Part shown: piece by piece, positions 46,623 through 56,782 of the stretch
Position numbering within the stretch: position 1 is the stretch's first letter
Layout: the number at the start of each line of letters is the position of its first letter
Assembly: GCF_026162645.1 (NCBI RefSeq)
Contig: NZ_JAOTBE010000006.1
Coordinates: forward strand, 1 to 64,000
Direction of reading: 5' to 3'
DNA from: Paracoccus rhizosphaerae
GTDB taxonomy: Bacteria; Pseudomonadota; Alphaproteobacteria; Rhodobacterales; Rhodobacteraceae
DNA length: 64,000 nt
Position numbers and translations under genes: made by a program
Notes under the pieces: model-generated
Told to the model about the DNA's origin: nothing
What the model saw: the letters and a program-made list of their open reading frames with translations, nothing else
Database searches by the model: none

Positions 46623-47297
46623 ATGCCCATGACATCTCCTCTCCTTGCGGATATCGACCATGAACTGGGCTGCCTCGCCCCGCGCGGCTACATGTTCGGC
46701 CTGCACATCCGCTTCTCGCGTCCCGTACGGCGAGTCTGCACCTATCCGTCGCGGTGGATCCAGACCTACACGCGGCGGAACCTGGGGATCGGCGACCCGA
46801 TGATGATCTGGTGCATGCTGAACGAGGGGGCCATCCGGTGGAGCGACCTGACCCGGACCGCCTGCGACCCGCTGGACGTCATGGGCCAGGCGCGGCAGTT
46901 TGGCCTGACCTTCGGCGTCGCCGTCGCGCATGGCCCCGTCGAATCGCGATCCTATATCGGCGCCGCCCATGACAGCCGCGAATTCACCGATGGCGAGATT
47001 GCGCGAATGGTCGACCTGCTACGCGCGGGTCACGATCACCTGGACCGGACAACTGCCCTGCGCCCGATCCTGGTCGAGGCACTCGAGGCCATCTCTTGCG
47101 GGATGACCTATGACCAGGCCTGCGAGGCCTTGGGGATCTCGCGCACGGCGCTGCGGTACCGGTTGCAGACCGCACGCGCGGCCTTAGGAACCGAGGACAA
47201 CGCCCAGGCCATCCGCAAGGCAATCGACCTGGGGCTGATGAACAGCAACACCATTGCGGGCATCAGCAAGGGTTTTCCGACCGGCCCCGAAGGCTAG
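46623..47297 (+). CDS. LuxR-family regulator with an autoinducer-binding domain
   Basis: 224 aa. The AHL-binding pocket residues are in place: W45, Y49 (SRWIQTYTRR), D58, P59 (GIGDPMM), W73 and G98 in FGLTFGV. The C-terminal helix-turn-helix (about 155-215) follows the GerE layout but with variant recognition sequence (GISRTALRYRL). No luxI-type synthase is nearby, so it is an orphan receptor. GGAGCG lies 9 bases before the ATG. It ends on the same TAG bases as the convergent PLD gene. Confidence 0.9.
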   Translation: MPMTSPLLADIDHELGCLAPRGYMFGLHIRFSRPVRRVCTYPSRWIQTYTRRNLGIGDPMMIWCMLNEGAIRWSDLTRTACDPLDVMGQARQFGLTFGVAVAHGPVESRSYIGAAHDSREFTDGEIARMVDLLRAGHDHLDRTTALRPILVEALEAISCGMTYDQACEALGISRTALRYRLQTARAALGTEDNAQAIRKAIDLGLMNSNTIAGISKGFPTGPEG

Positions 47298-48778
47298 CGC
47301 TGCCGGCGCCGGAAGGGTCGCCGCCAGCGCCAGCCCCTGAACAGGCTGCGCCGGCCGAGCGGCTCGAAGATCTTGTCCGGGCCCTCGGGGTCCAGGATCT
47401 CGTTGTCGGCCAGCCAGGTCTGCAGGCCGTTCAGGTCGGGGATGCGATAGGGGATCAGCGTGCGCCCGGTGCCGGGTTCGCGCCGGCTGGCCTCGATCGC
47501 GGGGATCAGGCCGCCATGCGTCTTGATGCGTGCCGCGACCTCGTCTTGGGACAGCGCCAGGTGCTCTCCGATCAGGTCGTCGCGCAGGCCGGTGATGGTG
47601 CGGCGGATGTCACCGGTTCCGGGACGGTCTGCGGCCAGCACCACGTCGCATTCCGTGTCCAGCCGCATCGAGCGGTTGTTGAAGTTCGACGATCCGACCC
47701 GCAGGTAGGTGTCGTCGACCATGGTGACCTTGGCATGGACATAGATCTCTTGCCCGGCATCCGTCACCGGGTGATAGATCCGCAGCCTGTCGCGATGGTC
47801 CAGCCGCCAAAGCGCCTCGACCAGCCGGGCGCGGGCGGTGTCCATAGCCAGCGGCTCCAGCCAGCCCTGCGCGGTGATCGGGTTCACGATGACGATCTCG
47901 GGGGGGTCCTCCCCGATCAGGCGCTGCGCGATGGCCTGCGCGACGCGGCGTGAGGCGAAATACTGGCTTTCGGCATAGATCGACCGCTTCGCACGGGCGA
48001 TCAGGTCGACATACATCTGCTCGATCTCGGCCACGGGTTCGACATCCGCCAGTTCGGGCCGGGTCCGGGCGATGGCCAGCGGCACGTCACGAACGGTCGG
48101 TGCCAGCAGGTCGGGCCAGCAGGGGGATGACGACGTCACCGGCGCCAGATCCTCGCCCGAGGCCAAGTGCCACCGTTCGCGTGCCAGATCGCCAAGCGCC
48201 CGCGCTGCCGGCCCGTCAAAGGCGCTGGTCGCGTCGTGCCACGGCACCATCGGCCTGCCGCGGGCATTGGTGCGCCGCGGGTCGTCGTCCAGATGCTGGC
48301 GCGTGTCCCACCGCCCCTCGGTCATGTCGATGCCGCCGCAGAAGGCCAGGCAGTCGTCGATCACCACGATCTTCTGGTGGTGCGAACTGGCCAGAGGGTG
48401 CTTTCCGTCCAGCCGCAGGGTGATGCGGGGATGCATCTTCCAGCGCAGGATGGTCAGCAGGGTCGTGCCGCGCAGCATTGCCTTGAACGCGCCGGTGTCC
48501 CATCGCAGCAGCCGGACCTCCAGCATGGGCGTCCGCCGGGCCAGCCACATGACAAAGTCCCCAAGCGTGGCAGGCCCGCCGTCGCTGGTGTCGCCAAGCT
48601 TGATTCGGGCGTCGAAGTCCCATCCGATCATCAGGATGCTGCGCTGCGCCTGCGCCATGGCCTGCCTGACGGCGCGAAAATATTCGTCGGCGTCGGCGAT
48701 GAAGCAGAAGCGCTGCGCCGTCTCGACCCGCCAGCAGTTCCGCCCCGGTTGCGTCAGGCGGTCGCTCAAGCCGTCCAT
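47294..48778 (-). CDS. Phospholipase D-like domain protein
   Basis: 494 aa, soluble. Two HxK(x4)D motifs: SHHQKIVVIDD (H134, K136, D141) and YVHAKVTMVDD (about H347, K349). The second is followed by GSSNFNNRS. This is the PLD superfamily fold, most like the soluble phosphatidyltransferase/PLD proteins rather than the membrane cardiolipin synthases; the Cls-type enzyme of this window is at 61.1 kb. Frame upstream of 48778 is open but lacks conservation. The best start is MDGLSDR at 48778. Substrate unproven. Confidence 0.9.
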   Translation of the reverse strand: MDGLSDRLTQPGRNCWRVETAQRFCFIADADEYFRAVRQAMAQAQRSILMIGWDFDARIKLGDTSDGGPATLGDFVMWLARRTPMLEVRLLRWDTGAFKAMLRGTTLLTILRWKMHPRITLRLDGKHPLASSHHQKIVVIDDCLAFCGGIDMTEGRWDTRQHLDDDPRRTNARGRPMVPWHDATSAFDGPAARALGDLARERWHLASGEDLAPVTSSSPCWPDLLAPTVRDVPLAIARTRPELADVEPVAEIEQMYVDLIARAKRSIYAESQYFASRRVAQAIAQRLIGEDPPEIVIVNPITAQGWLEPLAMDTARARLVEALWRLDHRDRLRIYHPVTDAGQEIYVHAKVTMVDDTYLRVGSSNFNNRSMRLDTECDVVLAADRPGTGDIRRTITGLRDDLIGEHLALSQDEVAARIKTHGGLIPAIEASRREPGTGRTLIPYRIPDLNGLQTWLADNEILDPEGPDKIFEPLGRRSLFRGWRWRRPFRRRQR

Positions 48779-49290
48779 TCTGATCCCGTTGCCCCTTTGC
48801 CCGTAGATATGCCTGCCCGGCCCGTCAGGAAACCCGCGCCCAAACGCGCCGCCCCGGCGCATCGTTCCCGCAGCATCGACCCTGCACGTGGACGGTTCCG
48901 CTGCTGGTGCGGCTGCCCGTCTCCTTGGTGTATCTGCCCTAAAGGCCTTGAAAGCCCCCTGCAGGGCCCTGCCAAGCCATACCCTCCGCGCCCACGCCAC
49001 CTCGTGAAGTCGGAGGACCGGCCCTTGTCGGCAACGCAGCGCCCGGTCTGCCTGCCGGTTCGACCCGGTCTCAAGTTCATCCCCGCCGCATGGAGCCATG
49101 GCGTCAACCTCAGCAAGACCGGCATCACCCTCGGCCTTGGAACATTCGCGGCGCGGCGCGATTTCCATCAGAAGTATCGATGGCAGGACGTCCGCCTTGA
49201 TGGCGGGCCTGCCAGCCGATCATCCGCCGCTGGATGAACCTCTCATCCATTCGGTGGCGCAGTCAGCGCATCACCAAGAGGAGGCGCATC
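48779..49290. other. 512-base divergent spacer
   Basis: Between the PLD-like gene and the CDF transporter. No frame in either direction shows a known family. It must contain both promoters; I see no clear -35/-10 pair or dyad. Confidence 0.5.
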
Positions 49291-50244
49291 ATGCCGCATG
49301 ATCATGACCACGCCCATCTGGACCCCGCATCCGGCGACCGGCGGGTCTCGATCGCAATCTGGGCCAACGCCCTTCTGACGGTCGCGCAGATTGTCGGCGG
49401 CATCCTGTCCGGCAGCCTTGCCCTGATCGCTGATGCGCTGCACAACTTCTCGGACATGGCCTCGCTTGTCATCGCCTTCGTGGCCCGCAAGATTGCGCGA
49501 CGGCCAGCGGATGAGCGGATGACCTTCGGCTATGGCCGGATCGAGATCGTCGCCGCGCTGATCAACTATACGACCCTGATCCTGGTCGGGGTCTATCTGA
49601 TCTATGAAGGCGTCATGCGCTTCATCGAACCCTCCGGGGTCCAGGGCTGGACCGTCGTCGTCCTGGGTGCCGTGGCGCTGGCCGTGGACAGCCTGACGGC
49701 TTGGCTGACCTGGTCGATGCAGAAGGGCAGCGTGAACATCCGGGCGCTGTTCCTCCACAACCTGTCGGACGCGCTGGCCTCGGTCGCGGTGATCGTCGGC
49801 GGCTCGCTGATCATCCTCTACGATGAGACCTGGGTCGATCCGGCGATCACCATCGGTATCGCGCTCTATATCCTCTACCTCGCCCTGACCGAGATCGGCG
49901 GCCCGATCCGCACCCTCATGCTTGGCAGCCCGCCGGAGATGGACTGCACGGCCGTCGTCGACACGATGCGCGGCGTGAAGGGGGTCGTCGACGTTCACCA
50001 TGTGCACATCTGGCAGATGCAGGAACACGAGGCGGCGCTGGATTGTCACGTGGTCCTTGACGACACCGGCTGGCAGAGGATCGAGGCGATCAAGACGACG
50101 ATCAAGGACAGGTTGAGAAAGCACGGAATCACCCACTCCAGCCTGGAGTTCGAAAACATCCATCACGCCCACCAGGAGGCGCAGCTTTTCGGGCATGGGG
50201 ACGCCGAAAAGGTGGAAGATGCCGTTGATGAGGAAGAACGCTGA
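49291..50244 (+). CDS. CDF-family zinc exporter
   Basis: 317 aa. His-rich start (MPHDHDHAHLD), six membrane helices, then a cytosolic ferredoxin-like domain. The transport site is H51 and D55 in DALHNFSD plus H156 and D160 in LHNLSD, the HD-HD set of zinc-type (CzcD/ZitB) exporters. VVDVHHVHIWQM in the C-terminal domain belongs to the metal-sensing part. GAGGAGG precedes the ATG at 49291. Substrate is inferred from the site. Confidence 0.94.
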   Translation: MPHDHDHAHLDPASGDRRVSIAIWANALLTVAQIVGGILSGSLALIADALHNFSDMASLVIAFVARKIARRPADERMTFGYGRIEIVAALINYTTLILVGVYLIYEGVMRFIEPSGVQGWTVVVLGAVALAVDSLTAWLTWSMQKGSVNIRALFLHNLSDALASVAVIVGGSLIILYDETWVDPAITIGIALYILYLALTEIGGPIRTLMLGSPPEMDCTAVVDTMRGVKGVVDVHHVHIWQMQEHEAALDCHVVLDDTGWQRIEAIKTTIKDRLRKHGITHSSLEFENIHHAHQEAQLFGHGDAEKVEDAVDEEER

Positions 50245-50881
50245 ATGCTGGCGCCGGACTGCCGGGGACCATCGTGAGGCAGGCGCGCAGCCCGCTACCA
50301 AGGCGTGCTTCGCTGATCTTTTTCGGCGCCCTATGACCGCCTCCGAGGCGTAGCGCATCAGGGACCAAACGGCCTACACCACGCCCTCTCCCTTTGGGCA
50401 TATTTGCGCCGTGCAGGCCATGACGCAGAGCTTCTACATTGGCGTCGATGAACACTGCCTCCGGCTTCAGATTTCCTGTGTGCCGCATTCAGATTTCGCG
50501 CCGGTGGATTTCAGGCGCAGGCAAGACGACAGTGAGTATATCAGTCGCAACAGGAAACGATTAGCCAGCGTCTCCACCCTCCACTGACGGGCCACAAGGG
50601 TGCCGTTCTGTTAGCAATTCGGCGATTGGACGATCTGACCAAGGCGCTGCCGCAGGTTGCGATAGATCGTCAGGGTCATTACCGACCGCTGCTCAGATAA
50701 CTGCCCGGCCTTGCGAATTCACCCCTTCGGGCACTCTAATCTTGCCGTATCGCACCGGAGGCGGCCGGCGCGGTTGCGATGCTTGCGTCTTCGGGCGTGT
50801 CATGGGATGGACGGGGTCTATCCCGTCCTGTTGTCCCCGCGCTCGCCAAGGGGCGCTTTTTCTGGTTGGCGACCCCGGCTC
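50245..50881. other. 637-base spacer, possibly containing decayed mobile DNA
   Basis: No convincing gene. Composition is less GC-rich than the flanks in 50470-50710, with multiple stops in all frames. The minus strand has a frame (50488-50129) that overlaps the CDF gene end; a part reading FIDANVEALRHGLHGANM is faintly like IS5-group transposases, but no domain or terminal inverted repeat could be identified. I cannot assign any function. Confidence 0.35.
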
Positions 50882-52211
50882 ATGCGCAGACCCCTCATCC
50901 GTTCCCGCGTCTTCCGGCGATCGCGCAGCCTGTTGACCAATCGCGACCGTTGGCGGGGACGCCTCGTGTTCTGGCTGGGGGCGCTGGCGGTCGGGATCGT
51001 CAGCACGGCCTTTGCCTGGCTGGCTGACATGGCCGGAGAATTGTTTCACGCATTCTCGGGCGGAGGAACGACGCCATGGCTGCTGGCCGTGATGCCCACG
51101 GCCTTCATCGGCTCGGCCTGGGCTGCACAGCGGGTTTTTCCCGGATCGCAGGGCAGCGGCATCCCACAGGCCATGGCCGCCCGCGCGCTGGAAGGGGAAG
51201 AGCGGCACCTTTACATGACGCTGAAGATCGCCGTGGGGAAACTTCTTCTGACGCTGTGGGGGGCTGCTCTTCGGAGCCTCGATCGGGCGCGAGGGGCCGA
51301 CCGTGCAGATCGGCGCCGCCATCATGCTGACCAGCGCCCGTATCGGCAGCCTGTCTCATGCGCGCGGCCTGATTCTGGCGGGCGCGGCGGCGGGCATCGC
51401 GGCGGCGTTCAACACGCCGCTGGCCGGCATCGTCTTCGCCATCGAGGAGATGGCCCGCAACTTCCAGACCCGCACCAACGGGCTGGTGCTGTCGACGGTG
51501 GTAATCGCGGGCGTGGCGGCGCTGGCGATATCGGGCAGCTATACCTATTTCGGCGAGGCCGGGCTTGAACCGCACTTCCCCCGCGACTGGCTGCTTGTAG
51601 GCCTGATCGGCGTGGCGGGCGGGGCCTTTGGGGCGGCGTTCAGCCGGACGGTCCTGTTCCTGACCCGCCGGGTCCGGCAGTGGAAATCGGCGTCAGACAG
51701 GCGAAAGCTGCTGATCGTGGCCGGCGGGGCGGGCCTTGCTGTGGCCGCCCTCGGCCTCTTCAGCGGCGGCACCGTCTTCGGCACCAGCTATGAGGAAGCG
51801 CGCTTGGCTGTCCAGGGCGAGGCCCTGCCGCCGACCTTCTTCGTGACCAAGCTGCTGGCGACGATGGCCTCGACGGTGTCGGGCATCCCGGGCGGCATCT
51901 TCGCGCCGTCGCTGTCGATCGGGGCGGGGCTCGGCAACCAGATGGGCGTGATGTTGGGCGGCTCGCTCGGGCTTGCGGCGGTGCTGGGCATGGCCAGCTA
52001 TTTTGCGGGCGTCGTCCAGTCGCCGATGACGGCCTTCGTCATCGTGATGGAGATGACCGCGACGCAGGAACATGCCCTTCCCATCATGGCGGCCGCGCTC
52101 GTGGGCTTTGGCGTCTCGCGCATCCTCTCGCCCGAGCCGCTCTATCACGGGCTGGCGCGGCTCTGGGTCGCCGATGCGCTGAAGCACCGCCGACGCAGCC
52201 AGCGCGGCTGA
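50882..52211 (+). pseudogene. CLC-type chloride channel/antiporter, frameshifted in a G6 run
   Basis: The frame from ATG 50882 encodes helices and the selectivity motif GSQGSGIPQ, then loses homology after KLLLTLWG. From about 51264, one frame later, the protein continues GLLFGASIGREGPTVQIGA, with the gating glutamate in GREGP, through GIPGGIFAPSLSIGAG and PMTAFVIVMEMT to the stop at 52211. Removing one G of the six at 51258-51263 gives a single 442-aa CLC protein of normal length. So the gene is either inactivated, slippage-controlled or misread in sequencing. The remaining motifs are intact, with no other damage. Confidence 0.85.
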
Positions 52212-52212
52212 T

Positions 52213-52243
52213 GCCCGCGCCCGCACGGCTTGCGGGCGCGGGC
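52213..52243. terminator. Bidirectional hairpin between clc and the chemoreceptor gene
   Basis: GCCCGCGCCCGC, 7-base loop, GCGGGCGCGGGC: a 12-bp perfect stem between two convergent stop codons. No T run on either strand. Confidence 0.55.
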
Positions 52244-52251
52244 GCGGGTCG

Positions 52252-54075
52252 TCACCAGCCCGAACCGACCGCCGCCGGCATTGGCTGCGGCACCACGACC
52301 GATCGTCCGTCGCGGGGACTGGTGCGGAACTGCGCGGCCTTCGCGGCCAGCTGCTCGGTCTGCTCTTCCAAGGCGCGGGCGGCGGCGGTGGTCTGCTCGA
52401 CCATGGCGGCGTTCTGCTGGGTGACCCTGTCCATCTGGTCGGCACCCTCGGACAGGGCGCGCAGGCTCTGGGACTGTTCGCGCGTGCTCGTGGCGATCAT
52501 CGTGATGATGTCGCGCATGGCCGACACCTCGTCCACGATGGTCACAAGCGACGTGCCGGACGCGCGGACAAGGTCCGCCCCCTCCTGCACCGAGGCGGTC
52601 GAGGTGCCGATCAGCTTCTTGATCTCGTGCGCGGCCTCGACGGTCTTGTGGGCCAGGGCGCGGACCTCGTGGGCGACGACGGCAAAGCCGCGGCCGGCCT
52701 CGCCCGCGCGGGCGGCCTCGATCCCGGCGTTCAACGCCAGAAGGTTGGTCTGGAAGGCGATCTCGTCGATGACGGTGATGATCGTGCCGATCCTCTGGGT
52801 CGAGCCTTCGATCTCGCCCACGGCGGCGACGGCCTTCTGAACGACGCGCCCGCCGCCTTCGGCGCTGCGCTGCGCTGCCTCGGCGCTGCTTTCGGCACTC
52901 GAGGCGCCGTCGGCGGTCCTGTCGACGCCGCGCGACACCTCGGTCAGGGCCGCCACCGTCTCCTCAAGGTTGGCGGCCTGCTGTTCGGTGCGCTGCGCCA
53001 GATCCTGTGCGGCGGCGCTGATCTCGGCCAGACCGGCGCGCATGATGGTCACGCCTTCGACCACCACGCCGAACGCCTCGTCCAACTGGCCGAGCGATTC
53101 GTTGAACTGGTGGCGGATCGGACCGAACTCGGCCGCTAGGTTATCGTCGAGGCGCACCGTCAGGTCGCCGCAGCTGAGGCGATCGAAGCCCTGGCTGATC
53201 GCGGCCACGAACTGCTCCAGTTCGGCAGCCTTCAGGCGCGTCGCCTCGACCATCGCCGTCTGCTGCGCCGTCACCTCGGCCGCGGCGGCGGCCAGGCGGT
53301 CGCGTTCGATCGTCGCCTCGCGGAAGGTCTCGACCGCGCGGGCCATGGCGCCGATCTCATCGCCTCGCTCGACGCCGGGCGCGGGCATGTCGGTCCGACC
53401 CTGCGCCAGCCGCCCCATCATCGCGGTCAGCGACCGGATGGGCCGCCCGATGCTGCGCGACAGCGGAATGGCGCAGGCGACCAGCGCTGCGACCAGCAGG
53501 GCCGACCACAGACCGCTGCGGCGCAGTTCGGCCATGAAGTCGGCAGTGATGTCGTCGACATAAAGCCCAGCCCCCACCGTCCAGTCCCACGGCGCGAACT
53601 GCGCCGAATAGGACAGCTTGGGCAGAGGCTCTCCGCCCGACAGCCGCGCGGTATAGTAGTCGGTGAAGCCGCCGCCCGCCTGTGCCGTCTGGATCATCTC
53701 GCGGATGTGCAGCTTGCCGTGTGCATCGGTGGCGTCCCAGGCCATCGTGCCCTCACGCTCCCGGTCGGGGTGCATCAACCGCAGCCCTGTCGTGTCGTAG
53801 ATGAAGACGTAGTCGTCATCGCCATAGCGGATGGCGCGCGCGGCCTCTTTAGCGCGGGTCTGCGCCTCCTGCAGGGTCATCACGCCGGCATCGGCCTCGG
53901 CCGCGAAATGTGCAAGGATGCTCATCGTGCTGGCGACCTGGGTCTCGATCAGCTCCTTTCGGTCGTTCCACAACACCTTGTTCAGCGACATCAGCTGCAG
54001 CGACATCGCCACCACGCTCAGCGCCACTGCCACCCCGATCATCAACGTCAGCTTTTTCGATATCCCAAAGCCCAT
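52252..54075 (-). CDS. Methyl-accepting chemotaxis protein with a Cache domain
   Basis: 607 aa. Signal-anchor helix (about 8-28), a periplasmic single Cache_2 domain (about 35-185, containing [12 protein letters not shown] and [13 protein letters not shown]), a second helix (about 188-206), HAMP (~207-260), a second HAMP-like unit (~300-345), and the MCP signalling domain with the [22 protein letters not shown] hairpin tip. Such Cache domains often sense small organic acids. No che genes are nearby. It is separately transcribed from its neighbours. Confidence 0.95.
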   Translation of the reverse strand: MGFGISKKLTLMIGVAVALSVVAMSLQLMSLNKVLWNDRKELIETQVASTMSILAHFAAEADAGVMTLQEAQTRAKEAARAIRYGDDDYVFIYDTTGLRLMHPDREREGTMAWDATDAHGKLHIREMIQTAQAGGGFTDYYTARLSGGEPLPKLSYSAQFAPWDWTVGAGLYVDDITADFMAELRRSGLWSALLVAALVACAIPLSRSIGRPIRSLTAMMGRLAQGRTDMPAPGVERGDEIGAMARAVETFREATIERDRLAAAAAEVTAQQTAMVEATRLKAAELEQFVAAISQGFDRLSCGDLTVRLDDNLAAEFGPIRHQFNESLGQLDEAFGVVVEGVTIMRAGLAEISAAAQDLAQRTEQQAANLEETVAALTEVSRGVDRTADGASSAESSAEAAQRSAEGGGRVVQKAVAAVGEIEGSTQRIGTIITVIDEIAFQTNLLALNAGIEAARAGEAGRGFAVVAHEVRALAHKTVEAAHEIKKLIGTSTASVQEGADLVRASGTSLVTIVDEVSAMRDIITMIATSTREQSQSLRALSEGADQMDRVTQQNAAMVEQTTAAARALEEQTEQLAAKAAQFRTSPRDGRSVVVPQPMPAAVGSGW

Positions 54076-54153
54076 TGCCCCACCTTTCTTGTCTCGCCGA
54101 AGCGACGATAGACGGGAAAGGTCAAGGGAGGGTTTACGCCGGCGATTCGGGGA

Positions 54154-55404
54154 TCAAAAGCTGCCGGAACGCTCTTCCGGGTTGACCATCTCGCGCGTCA
54201 TGGCGCGGGCGGCGGGTTCGTCCTCGGCCTCGGCACCGGTCTCGACCAGTTCCTTGGCCTCGGTCTCGTCGTCGTCCTCCAGCGCCGGGGGTTTGTCGCC
54301 AGCCAGGAAGTTGCCGAACTTCTCCCAGCCGGGGACATGTTCGGCCAAGACCCGCAACACGACCAGGACAGGCACCGCGATCACCATCCCGATGACCGAC
54401 CACAGCCAGGCCCACAGCGCCACTGCCAGGAACACGACGACGGTGTTCATCTGCAGGCGGCGCGATACGAAGTAAGGCGTGATGATCTGACCTTCCAGCG
54501 AGGTCAGGCCCAGATAGGTCAGCGCGACCATCGCCGGCCAGAACAGCCCCGGCATCACGACCAGCGCCACCAGCCCCGAGATCGCGACCCCGGTGATCGC
54601 CCCCAGATACGGGATATAGTTCAGGATGAAGCCGCCGATGCCGAACAGCAGCGCGCCCGGCAGACCCCAGGCCCACATCGCCAACCCGATCGCCAGCCCC
54701 AGGCAGGCATTGATGATGGTGATCGCGCCAAGGTAGTTGCCAAGCGAATCCTCGATCTCTCGCAGGGCCAGATAGGCGCCGCGCTTGTCGCGCATGCGGT
54801 CAAAGCTCTGGACGATCTTCAGATACAGAAGATCGCCCGAGGCGATCATGAAGAACAGCAGGATCAGCGTGAAGACGGTCTGCCCCAGAAGCAGGGGCGC
54901 GGTCTTCAGGACCATCCCCAGCGTCGTCTCTCCGTCCTGCTCGATGCGGATGGCGGGGGCGTCGTCGGGCAGCGTGTCCTCGGTCTGAGCCTCCTCGATT
55001 CGCGCGGCCGCGTCGCGCAGGTCGGACAGGCTGTCCCGGACGCTGTCGAACTTCTGTTCCAGCTGGTAGCTGATCAGCGGCATGTTCGAGATCGCTCGGC
55101 TGATCGGACCGCTGGCGGCATAGGCAATGACGGCGACGGCCAGCAGGATCGACAGGGTGATGCCGGCGGCCGTCATGGCGTCCGGCACGCCCCGCCGCTG
55201 GGCGAAGCGGCGCAGGGGGGTAAAGACGAAAAACAGCAGCACCGCCATCGTCACCGGCATCAGGAAGTCCCGGCCGGCCGCGATGGCCCCAAAGCCCATG
55301 ATCAGGAAGATCCCGATGACGGCCCAATTTGCCAGTCGCGGGACAGAGCTTTCGCCTTCGTTGGCGAAGCGTGGAAACAGATAGCCCTTGCTTGGACCAG
55401 GCAT
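54154..55404 (-). CDS. AI-2E family transporter (PerM-like)
   Basis: 416 aa. About eight membrane helices, with the family segments GGFILNYIPYLGAI and GQIITPYFVSRRLQMNTVVVFLAV in the second half. The cytosolic tail is acidic (DDDETEAKE). The family name is historical: most members are not autoinducer exporters and some are ion or amino-acid permeases. ATG 55404 was chosen for GGGGGG before it; an earlier ATG (55515) adds an unconserved leader. It is 117 bases past the polyamine gene stop and may be in that operon. Confidence 0.88.
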   Translation of the reverse strand: MPGPSKGYLFPRFANEGESSVPRLANWAVIGIFLIMGFGAIAAGRDFLMPVTMAVLLFFVFTPLRRFAQRRGVPDAMTAAGITLSILLAVAVIAYAASGPISRAISNMPLISYQLEQKFDSVRDSLSDLRDAAARIEEAQTEDTLPDDAPAIRIEQDGETTLGMVLKTAPLLLGQTVFTLILLFFMIASGDLLYLKIVQSFDRMRDKRGAYLALREIEDSLGNYLGAITIINACLGLAIGLAMWAWGLPGALLFGIGGFILNYIPYLGAITGVAISGLVALVVMPGLFWPAMVALTYLGLTSLEGQIITPYFVSRRLQMNTVVVFLAVALWAWLWSVIGMVIAVPVLVVLRVLAEHVPGWEKFGNFLAGDKPPALEDDDETEAKELVETGAEAEDEPAARAMTREMVNPEERSGSF

Positions 55405-55520
55405 CAGACCCCCCGGATGCTTCGAGCGGACCGGTCGGACCCACATGGAAGACCCGGCAAAACGCAGGCGGCGGCCGGGTTGTTCCGGACCGCCGCCCAA
55501 AGCATCATAGATCATGCGAG

Positions 55521-56747
55521 TCAGATCGCGTGGTCACCCTCGGCGTCGATGACGCGGGTGGGCAGGCCCATCTGGCCCAGCAGCTCCAGAAAGGGGCGCG
55601 TGGGCAGGTCCTCGACATTGGCCATCTTCCTGACGTCCCAGGGCCCACGGGCGATCAGGATCGCCGCCGCCACGGGCGGCACGCCGGCGGTATAGCTGAT
55701 GCCCTGGCTGCCGACCTCCTCGAAGGCCTCCTTGTGGTCGGCGACGTTGTAGATGAAGACCTCGCCGGGCTTGCCGTCGCGGGTGCCTTTCACCAGATCG
55801 CCGATGCAGGTCTTGCCCTCATAGTCAGGTGCAAGGCTGGCTGGGTCCGGCAGCACGGCCTTGACCACCTTCAGGGGCACGACCTCGGACCCGTCGGCCA
55901 GCGTGACCGGCTGTTCCGACAGCAGGCCCAGCTTCTGCAGGACAGTAAAGACGTTGATGTAGTGTTCGCCAAAGCCCATCCAGAACCGCACGTCGGCATC
56001 CGGATAGCGAGCGGACAGGCTGTGCACTTCGTCATGGCCCGACAGATAGGCGGTGCGCTTGCCGACGACGGGCAGGTCCCATTCGCGGCCCACCTCGAAC
56101 ATGCGGTTCTGCTGCCATTCGCCGCCCTGCCAGGAATAGACGGTGCCGGTGAATTCGCGGAAGTTGATCTCGGGGTCGAAGTTCGTGGCGAACCAGCGGC
56201 CGTGCGACCCGGCATTGATATCGACGATGTCGATGCTGTCGATCTTGTCGAAGTACTCGTCCTCGGCCAGGCGCGCATAGGCATTCACGACGCCCGGATC
56301 GAAGCCCGCGCCCAGAACGGCGGTGATGCCGGCCTTGGCCACATCCTCGCGCCGCTTCCATTCGTAATTGCCGTACCAGGGCGGCGTCTCGCAGACTTTG
56401 GACGGATCCTCGTGAATGGCCGTGTCGATATAGGCGGCGCCGCCGCGGATGCAGCCCTCGAGCACCGTCATGTTGATGAAGGCCGTGCCCACATTGATCA
56501 CGATGCCCGCGTCGACCTTGCGGATCAGCGCCTCGACCGCGCCCGCATCCATCGCATCCAGCGCATGGCTGGTGAAGGGCATCTGGTGGCCCTTGTCGCG
56601 CAAGCTGTCGATGATGGCATCGGCCTTGGCCTGCGTGCGGTTCGCGATGTGCAATTCGCCGAATTCGGCCGCCCACTGCGCGACCTTGTGCGCCGTGACC
56701 TGCGCCACGCCGCCCGCACCGATGATGAGCACGTTCTTCTTCGCCAA
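55521..56747 (-). CDS. Carboxynorspermidine/carboxyspermidine dehydrogenase
   Basis: 408 aa, saccharopine-dehydrogenase fold. The N-terminal GAGGVAQVTAHKVAQ binds NADPH. ANRTQAKADAI and VINVGTAFINM follow. The enzyme condenses aspartate semialdehyde with a diamine to make carboxynorspermidine or carboxyspermidine. The start is TTG at 56747, with GGAGAC 6 bases upstream; no ATG fits. It is the second gene after nspC, its decarboxylase partner, 35 bases away. Confidence 0.93.
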   Translation of the reverse strand: MAKKNVLIIGAGGVAQVTAHKVAQWAAEFGELHIANRTQAKADAIIDSLRDKGHQMPFTSHALDAMDAGAVEALIRKVDAGIVINVGTAFINMTVLEGCIRGGAAYIDTAIHEDPSKVCETPPWYGNYEWKRREDVAKAGITAVLGAGFDPGVVNAYARLAEDEYFDKIDSIDIVDINAGSHGRWFATNFDPEINFREFTGTVYSWQGGEWQQNRMFEVGREWDLPVVGKRTAYLSGHDEVHSLSARYPDADVRFWMGFGEHYINVFTVLQKLGLLSEQPVTLADGSEVVPLKVVKAVLPDPASLAPDYEGKTCIGDLVKGTRDGKPGEVFIYNVADHKEAFEEVGSQGISYTAGVPPVAAAILIARGPWDVRKMANVEDLPTRPFLELLGQMGLPTRVIDAEGDHAI

Positions 56748-56782
56748 TTCTGTCTCCTTCAGGTGGCAGAGGATGGGTCGCC

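Noticed and set aside
46389..46970. luxI-type synthase opposite the luxR-type gene
   Set aside because: The minus-strand frame here is antisense to the regulator and has no AHL-synthase residues.
50129..50488. IS5-like transposase remnant
   Set aside because: Only a short vague resemblance; no catalytic DDE pattern, no terminal repeats and overlap with the CDF gene.
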